Source of the DNA: JBOHER01 sp050701115
Lineage (GTDB): Bacteria > Actinomycetota > Actinomycetes > Mycobacteriales > Pseudonocardiaceae
NCBI GenBank assembly: GCA_050701115.1
Contig: JBOHER010000327.1
Span: forward strand, 1-9,262
Length of the DNA stretch: 9,262 bases
Direction of reading: 5' to 3'
Under the pieces are notes generated by a model. The model was given only the letters and a program-made list of their open reading frames with translations. It had not been told where the DNA came from and did not search any database. This document shows positions 6,101 through 9,262 of this stretch, piece after piece (position 1 is the first letter of the stretch; each line of letters opens with the position of its first letter). The translations under genes and the position numbers were made by a program.

Positions 6101-7754
6101 GGGTGGTCAGCTGCCGGGCACCAAGGTGTACCCGTGGGTGGCCAAGACCCGGCACTCGACACCCGGCGTCGGCCTGATCTCGCCGCCGCCGCACCACGAC
6201 ATCTACTCGATCGAGGACCTCGCTCAGCTGATCCACGATCTGAAGAACGCCAACCCTGCGGCACGGATCCACGTCAAGCTGGTCTCCGAGGTCGGTGTCG
6301 GTACGGTCGCCGCCGGTGTGTCCAAGGCGCACGCGGACGTCGTGCTGATCTCCGGCCACGACGGCGGTACCGGCGCGTCGCCGCTGTCCTCGATCAAACA
6401 CGCGGGCGGCCCATGGGAGCTCGGCCTGGCCGAGACGCAGCAGACGCTGCTGGCCAACCGGCTGCGCGACCGGATCGTGGTGCAGACCGACGGTCAGCTC
6501 AAGACCGGCCGGGACGTCATCATCGCGGCGCTGCTCGGTGCCGAGGAGTTCGGTTTCGCCACCGCTCCGCTGATCGTCTCCGGCTGCATCATGATGCGGG
6601 TGTGCCACCTCGACACCTGCCCGGTGGGCGTCGCGACGCAGAACCCGACGCTGCGCGAGAAGTTCAGCGGCAAGGCAGACTACGTGGTCAACTTCTTCTC
6701 CTACATCGCCCAAGAGGTGCGGGAGTACCTGGCCGCGCTGGGCTTCCGATCGATCGCAGAGGCCGTCGGCCACGCGGAGATGCTCGACACCCGTAAAGCC
6801 ATCGACCACTGGAAGGCCAACGGGCTCGACCTCGCGCCGATCTTCCACGTACCGGAGTTGGAGCCGCGGGCCGCCCGGCACTGCGTCACCACCCAGGACC
6901 ACGGCCTGGACAAGGCGCTGGACAACACCCTCATTCAGCTGGCGGAGGGCGCGCTCAATTCTGGCGACAAGGTCCACCTCGAACTGCCGGTACGCAACGT
7001 CAACCGGACCGTGGGCACCATGCTCGGTCACGAGTTGACCAAGCGCTGGGGTGGCGAGGGCCTGCCGGACGACACGATCCAGGTGACCTTCACCGGTACC
7101 GCGGGACAGTCCCTCGGCGCGTTCGTGCCCAAGGGCATCACGCTGCGCCTGATCGGCGATGGCAACGACTACGTCGCCAAGGGCCTTTCCGGTGGCCGGA
7201 TCGTCGTGCGTCCGCATCCGGACGCGCGGTTCGTCGCCGAGGAGAATCTGATCGCGGGCAACGTGATCGGCTATGGCGCGACCAGCGGCGAGATCTTCCT
7301 GCGCGGCAAGGTCGGCGAACGCTTCTGCGTCCGTAACTCCGGCGCGTTGGCCGTCGTCGAGGGCGTGGGTGACCACGGCTGTGAGTACATGACCGGCGGG
7401 CACGTCGTCGTGCTCGGTGGTATCGGTCGCAACTTCGCGGCGGGCATGTCCGGTGGTATCGCCTACGTGCTCGACCTGGAAACCGACTTCCAGCACCGGG
7501 TCAACGCCGAGATGGTCGACCTCGACCCGCTGGACGACGAGGACCGCGAGTTCCTGCGCGATGCGGTAGAGCGCCATTACGCCGAGACCGACTCCTCGGT
7601 TGCGCGGGCACTGCTGGCCGACTGGGACATCGCGGCCGAACGGTTCGGCAAGATCATGCCGAAGGACTACAAGCGCGTCCTGCTGGCACACGAAGCAGCG
7701 GTCCGCGACGGCCGCAACATCGACGAGGCAATCATGGAGGCCGCACATGGCTGA
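3162..7754 (+). CDS. gltB: glutamate synthase (NADPH) large subunit
   Basis: A 1530-residue alpha subunit of GOGAT, close to the usual ~1500 residues. It hydrolyses glutamine and transfers the ammonia to 2-oxoglutarate, giving glutamate in the cytosol. The N-terminal glutamine amidotransferase (class II Ntn) starts at catalytic Cys42 (EHDACGVAF) after a 41-residue propeptide, with Arg243 (RFSTN) and Asn264-Gly265 (HNGEINT) as active-site landmarks. A central domain follows (roughly 500-790), then the FMN-binding barrel (about 850-1220) with AISYGS near 902, SNTGEGGED at 926-934 and GHDGGTGA at 1065-1072. The 3Fe-4S ligands are Cys1142, Cys1148 and Cys1153. The C-terminal GXGXG beta-helix covers about 1280-1470. 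The GTG start is supported by AGGGAGGG. The frame is open 90 codons farther upstream, but that part is Arg/Pro-rich and unlike the family. A TTG at 3255 falls on the conserved Leu of GLYD and is less likely. gltD overlaps the end. Confidence 0.97.
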   Translation: MTRHRIFPTPLSEGPAPRANSCGPASRPAGGLYDEQFEHDACGVAFVADLTGRRDHAIVRKALVALRNLEHRGARGAEPETGDGAGLLIQVPDAFYRDVVDFELPEAGGYVVGTAFLPVDADDRGKAMSAIEGVAAEENMRLLGWRELPVDTRHVGPTAATTMPFFAQLFLAPHDHEVGGLDLERLAFVVRKRAEHATGVYFPSLSARTIVYKGMLTEPQVEKFFGDLTDERVTSSIGLVHSRFSTNTFPSWPLAHPYRYVAHNGEINTLRGNRNWMDARESMLASDLIPGDLQRIYPIITRGASDSASFDEVLELLHLGGRSLPHAVLMMIPEAWENHEEMDPARRAFYEFHSTLMEPWDGPALVSFTDGTQIGAVLDRNGLRPARYWVTEDGLVVLASEVGVLDIDPSTIVKKGRLEPGRMFLVDTAAGRIIDDEEIKGQLAAEYPYTEWVDAGLLRLDDLPEREREVPTHGSLVHRQQTFGYTEEELTVLLAPMARAGAEPLGSMGNDSPLAPLSSRSRQLFDYFSQLFAQVTNPPLDAIREELVTSLEAQLGTEPNLLVADNNSCRRIVLPFPVLDNDELAKLVHVNDDGDLPEFQAATIHGRYDVHGGGDALVRRLDEIRAEVVDAINDGARLIVLSDRGVDADHAPIPSLLLTGAVHHHLVREKLRTQVGLVVEAGDAREVHHIALLIGYGAAAVNPYLAMATVEEMSRRGVLGGETDAKKATQNLIRALGKGVRKTMSKMGVSTMASYTGAQIFEALGLGKEVVDTCFTGTTSKLGGVGFDVLAEEVAQRHNKAFPDHGVHANHRELELGGDYQWRREGEHHLFNPQTVFKLQHSTRAGKYEIFKEYTQAVDDQAERLMTLRGLFEMKEGARPPVPIEEVEPVSDIVKRFSTGAISYGSISKEMHETLAIAMNRLGAKSNTGEGGEDADRLYDPERRSAIKQVASGRFGVTSEYLVNADDIQIKMAQGAKPGEGGQLPGTKVYPWVAKTRHSTPGVGLISPPPHHDIYSIEDLAQLIHDLKNANPAARIHVKLVSEVGVGTVAAGVSKAHADVVLISGHDGGTGASPLSSIKHAGGPWELGLAETQQTLLANRLRDRIVVQTDGQLKTGRDVIIAALLGAEEFGFATAPLIVSGCIMMRVCHLDTCPVGVATQNPTLREKFSGKADYVVNFFSYIAQEVREYLAALGFRSIAEAVGHAEMLDTRKAIDHWKANGLDLAPIFHVPELEPRAARHCVTTQDHGLDKALDNTLIQLAEGALNSGDKVHLELPVRNVNRTVGTMLGHELTKRWGGEGLPDDTIQVTFTGTAGQSLGAFVPKGITLRLIGDGNDYVAKGLSGGRIVVRPHPDARFVAEENLIAGNVIGYGATSGEIFLRGKVGERFCVRNSGALAVVEGVGDHGCEYMTGGHVVVLGGIGRNFAAGMSGGIAYVLDLETDFQHRVNAEMVDLDPLDDEDREFLRDAVERHYAETDSSVARALLADWDIAAERFGKIMPKDYKRVLLAHEAAVRDGRNIDEAIMEAAHG
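7736..7740 (+). promoter_or_regulatory. ribosome binding site of gltD inside gltB
   Basis: GGAGG lies within the last codons of gltB, 6 bases before the ATG at 7747. Strong site and ideal spacing fix the gltD start and allow re-initiation by ribosomes finishing gltB. Confidence 0.85.
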
Positions 7755-9213
7755 CCCCAAGGGCTTTCTGACCACCGAGCGCGACGTGCCGAAGACCCGG
7801 CCGGTCCCGCTGCGGCTGATGGATTGGCGCGAGGTCTACGAAGAATCAAGCACAGCCGCGTTCGGCGCTGATCGTGGGGAGAAGCAGGCCGGCCGCTGTA
7901 TGGACTGCGGTATCCCGTTCTGCCACCAGGGCTGCCCGCTGGGCAACCTGATCCCGGACTGGAACACGCTGGTCTGGCGGCAGGACTGGCAGGACGCGAG
8001 CGAGCGCCTGCACGCGACCAACAACTTCCCGGAGTTCACCGGGACGTTGTGCCCCGCACCGTGTGAGGCAGCCTGCGTGCTGGGTATCAACGACGACCCG
8101 GTGACCATCAAGCGCGTCGAGATCTCGATCATCGACCGAGCCTGGGACGAAGGCTGGGTGACACCGCAGCCGCCGAAGACCAAGACCGGCAAAAAGGTCG
8201 CGGTGGTCGGCTCGGGTCCGGCCGGGCTCGCCGCGGCCCAGCAGCTGACCCGGGCAGGGCACGACGTGGTCGTGTTCGAGCGCGCGGACGCCATCGGTGG
8301 TCTGCTGCGCTACGGCATCCCCGAGTTCAAGATGGAGAAATGGCGCCTGGACCGCAGGCTGGCGCAGATGCGCGCCGAGGGCACCGAGTTCCGCACGAAC
8401 GTCAATGTCGGCGTCGACGTCACCGCCGCGCAGTTGCGCGAGTCCTACGACGCGGTCGTGCTGGCCGGTGGGGCCACTCAGTGGCGGGACCTGCCGATCC
8501 CCGGCCGCGACATCCACGGCGTCCACCAGGCCATGGAGTACCTGCCGCCCGCGAATAGAGTGGCTCGCCGGGCATTGGCCGAGACGCCGATCAGCGCCGA
8601 GGGCAAGGACGTCATCGTGATCGGTGGCGGTGACACGGGTGCCGACTGCGTGGGCACCGCACACCGTCAGGGCGCTCGGTCGGTGACCCAGCTGGAGATC
8701 ATGCCCAAGCCGCCGGAGTCGCGCAGCGAGGCCAACCCGTGGCCGACCTACCCGATGATCTACCGGGTGGCCTCCGCGCACGAGGAGGGTGGCGAGCGGG
8801 TCTACTCGGTCAACACCAGTGAGTTCGTGGCCGACGCGGACGGCAAGCTCCGCGGGATCAAGCTGGTCGACGTAGAGATGCAGGACGGCAAGTTCGTACC
8901 GGTGGAAGGCAGCGAACGGGAGCTTCCCTCCCAGCTGGTCACCCTGGCGATGGGCTTCGCCGGCCCGGAGAAGGGCGCGCTGATCGATGACCTCGGCGTC
9001 GAGTTGGACGAGCGGGGCAACGTTGCCCGCGGCAAGGACTTCCAGACCGCAATCGATGGCGTGTTCAGCGCGGGCGACATCGGTCGTGGGCAGTCGCTGA
9101 TCGTGTGGGCGATCGCCGAGGGCAGGGCCGCGGCCGCCGGTGCGGACGCCTACCTCACCGGGCGGGACGTGCTGCCCGCTCCGATCGCGCCGACCGACCG
9201 CCCCATGGTGTAG
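7747..9213 (+). CDS. gltD: glutamate synthase (NADPH) small subunit
   Basis: A 488-residue beta subunit of GOGAT, of normal family length. It oxidises NADPH and passes electrons through FAD and 4Fe-4S clusters to the FMN site of GltB. The N-terminal iron-sulfur domain carries Cys51, Cys54, Cys59 and Cys63 (C-x2-C-x4-C-x3-C) and a second set, Cys102, Cys106 and Cys110 (C-x3-C-x3-C). The FAD Rossmann motif GSGPAG is at 155-160, with the ribose-binding acid near Glu178. The NADPH motif GGGDTG is at 293-298. The late FAD motif SAGDIGRGQS lies at 441-450, before VWAIAEGR. All key residues are present. The first 8 bp overlap the end of gltB, so the two subunits are made from one message in matched amounts. 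Related proteins such as the PreT or NfnB type share this fold, but the adjacency to gltB settles the role. Confidence 0.97.
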   Translation: MADPKGFLTTERDVPKTRPVPLRLMDWREVYEESSTAAFGADRGEKQAGRCMDCGIPFCHQGCPLGNLIPDWNTLVWRQDWQDASERLHATNNFPEFTGTLCPAPCEAACVLGINDDPVTIKRVEISIIDRAWDEGWVTPQPPKTKTGKKVAVVGSGPAGLAAAQQLTRAGHDVVVFERADAIGGLLRYGIPEFKMEKWRLDRRLAQMRAEGTEFRTNVNVGVDVTAAQLRESYDAVVLAGGATQWRDLPIPGRDIHGVHQAMEYLPPANRVARRALAETPISAEGKDVIVIGGGDTGADCVGTAHRQGARSVTQLEIMPKPPESRSEANPWPTYPMIYRVASAHEEGGERVYSVNTSEFVADADGKLRGIKLVDVEMQDGKFVPVEGSERELPSQLVTLAMGFAGPEKGALIDDLGVELDERGNVARGKDFQTAIDGVFSAGDIGRGQSLIVWAIAEGRAAAAGADAYLTGRDVLPAPIAPTDRPMV

Positions 9214-9234
9214 GTGCATTAGCCGTGCGATGAA

Positions 9235-9262
9235 GGGAGCTTTGGTGCGCATGATGCGCACC
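9235..9262 (+). other. 19-bp perfect palindrome at the window edge; terminator stem or start of next gene
   Basis: GGTGCGCATGATGCGCACC (9244-9262) is a perfect inverted repeat, 9-bp arms around one base, 30 bp after the gltD stop. It could form a stem with a short loop, as in a terminator, but whatever follows is outside the window. Alternatively, GGGAG (9235-9239) lies 5 bases before GTG 9245 and 11 before ATG 9251, so a new gene could begin inside the palindrome, which might then be its operator. Confidence 0.4.

Noticed and set aside
4722..7775. A 1017-codon open frame on the minus strand opposite gltB
   Set aside because: It mirrors the codon structure of gltB in GC-rich DNA, translates to His/Asp/Arg/Val-rich low-complexity sequence and has no recognisable domain. 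gltB is unambiguous on the other strand.
7846..9261. A 471-codon open frame on the minus strand opposite gltD
   Set aside because: Antisense shadow of gltD, with the same compositional look and no motif.

Overview
The window is high-GC DNA with GTG as well as ATG starts, strong GGAGG ribosome binding sites and start/stop overlaps. Together with the protein style (actinobacterial glutamate synthase, an EphD-like hydrolase, a mycobacterial-type flavin monooxygenase) this points to an actinomycete. An order such as Pseudonocardiales is only a guess from memory of similar proteins. There is no sign of phage, transposon, CRISPR or tRNA/rRNA sequence.

Layout. Positions 13-2375 hold a two-gene minus-strand operon: a Baeyer-Villiger-type flavin monooxygenase (882-2375) followed, with an ATGA overlap, by an alpha/beta hydrolase with an Asp-type nucleophile elbow (13-885). 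Directly upstream lies a well-formed promoter (TTGACA, 17-bp spacer, CATGCT). A near-palindrome fills its spacer, and an array of GTTAC repeats follows, probably a repressor operator. Positions 2482-3161 form a ~680-base divergent intergenic region without a convincing gene but with several hairpin-forming inverted repeats. Positions 3162-7754 encode the large subunit of NADPH-dependent glutamate synthase (gltB) and 7747-9213 the small subunit (gltD), overlapping by 8 bp. The last 49 bases hold a possible ribosome site and a perfect 19-bp palindrome at the very edge, either a terminator stem or the start of a next gene.

How the genes work together. GltB and GltD form the GOGAT complex: GltD takes electrons from NADPH through FAD and 4Fe-4S clusters; GltB releases ammonia from glutamine and adds it to 2-oxoglutarate at an FMN/3Fe-4S site, giving two glutamates. 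This is core nitrogen assimilation. The divergent monooxygenase/hydrolase pair looks like an accessory catabolic or detoxification module, in which an oxygenated product could be passed to the hydrolase; its substrate cannot be read from the sequence. I see no functional link between the two operons beyond the shared intergenic region.

I did not find a clearly undescribed system. The most informative unusual points are the operator/promoter array before the monooxygenase, the pairing of a BVMO-type enzyme with an Asp-nucleophile hydrolase, and the long, possibly structured gltB leader.
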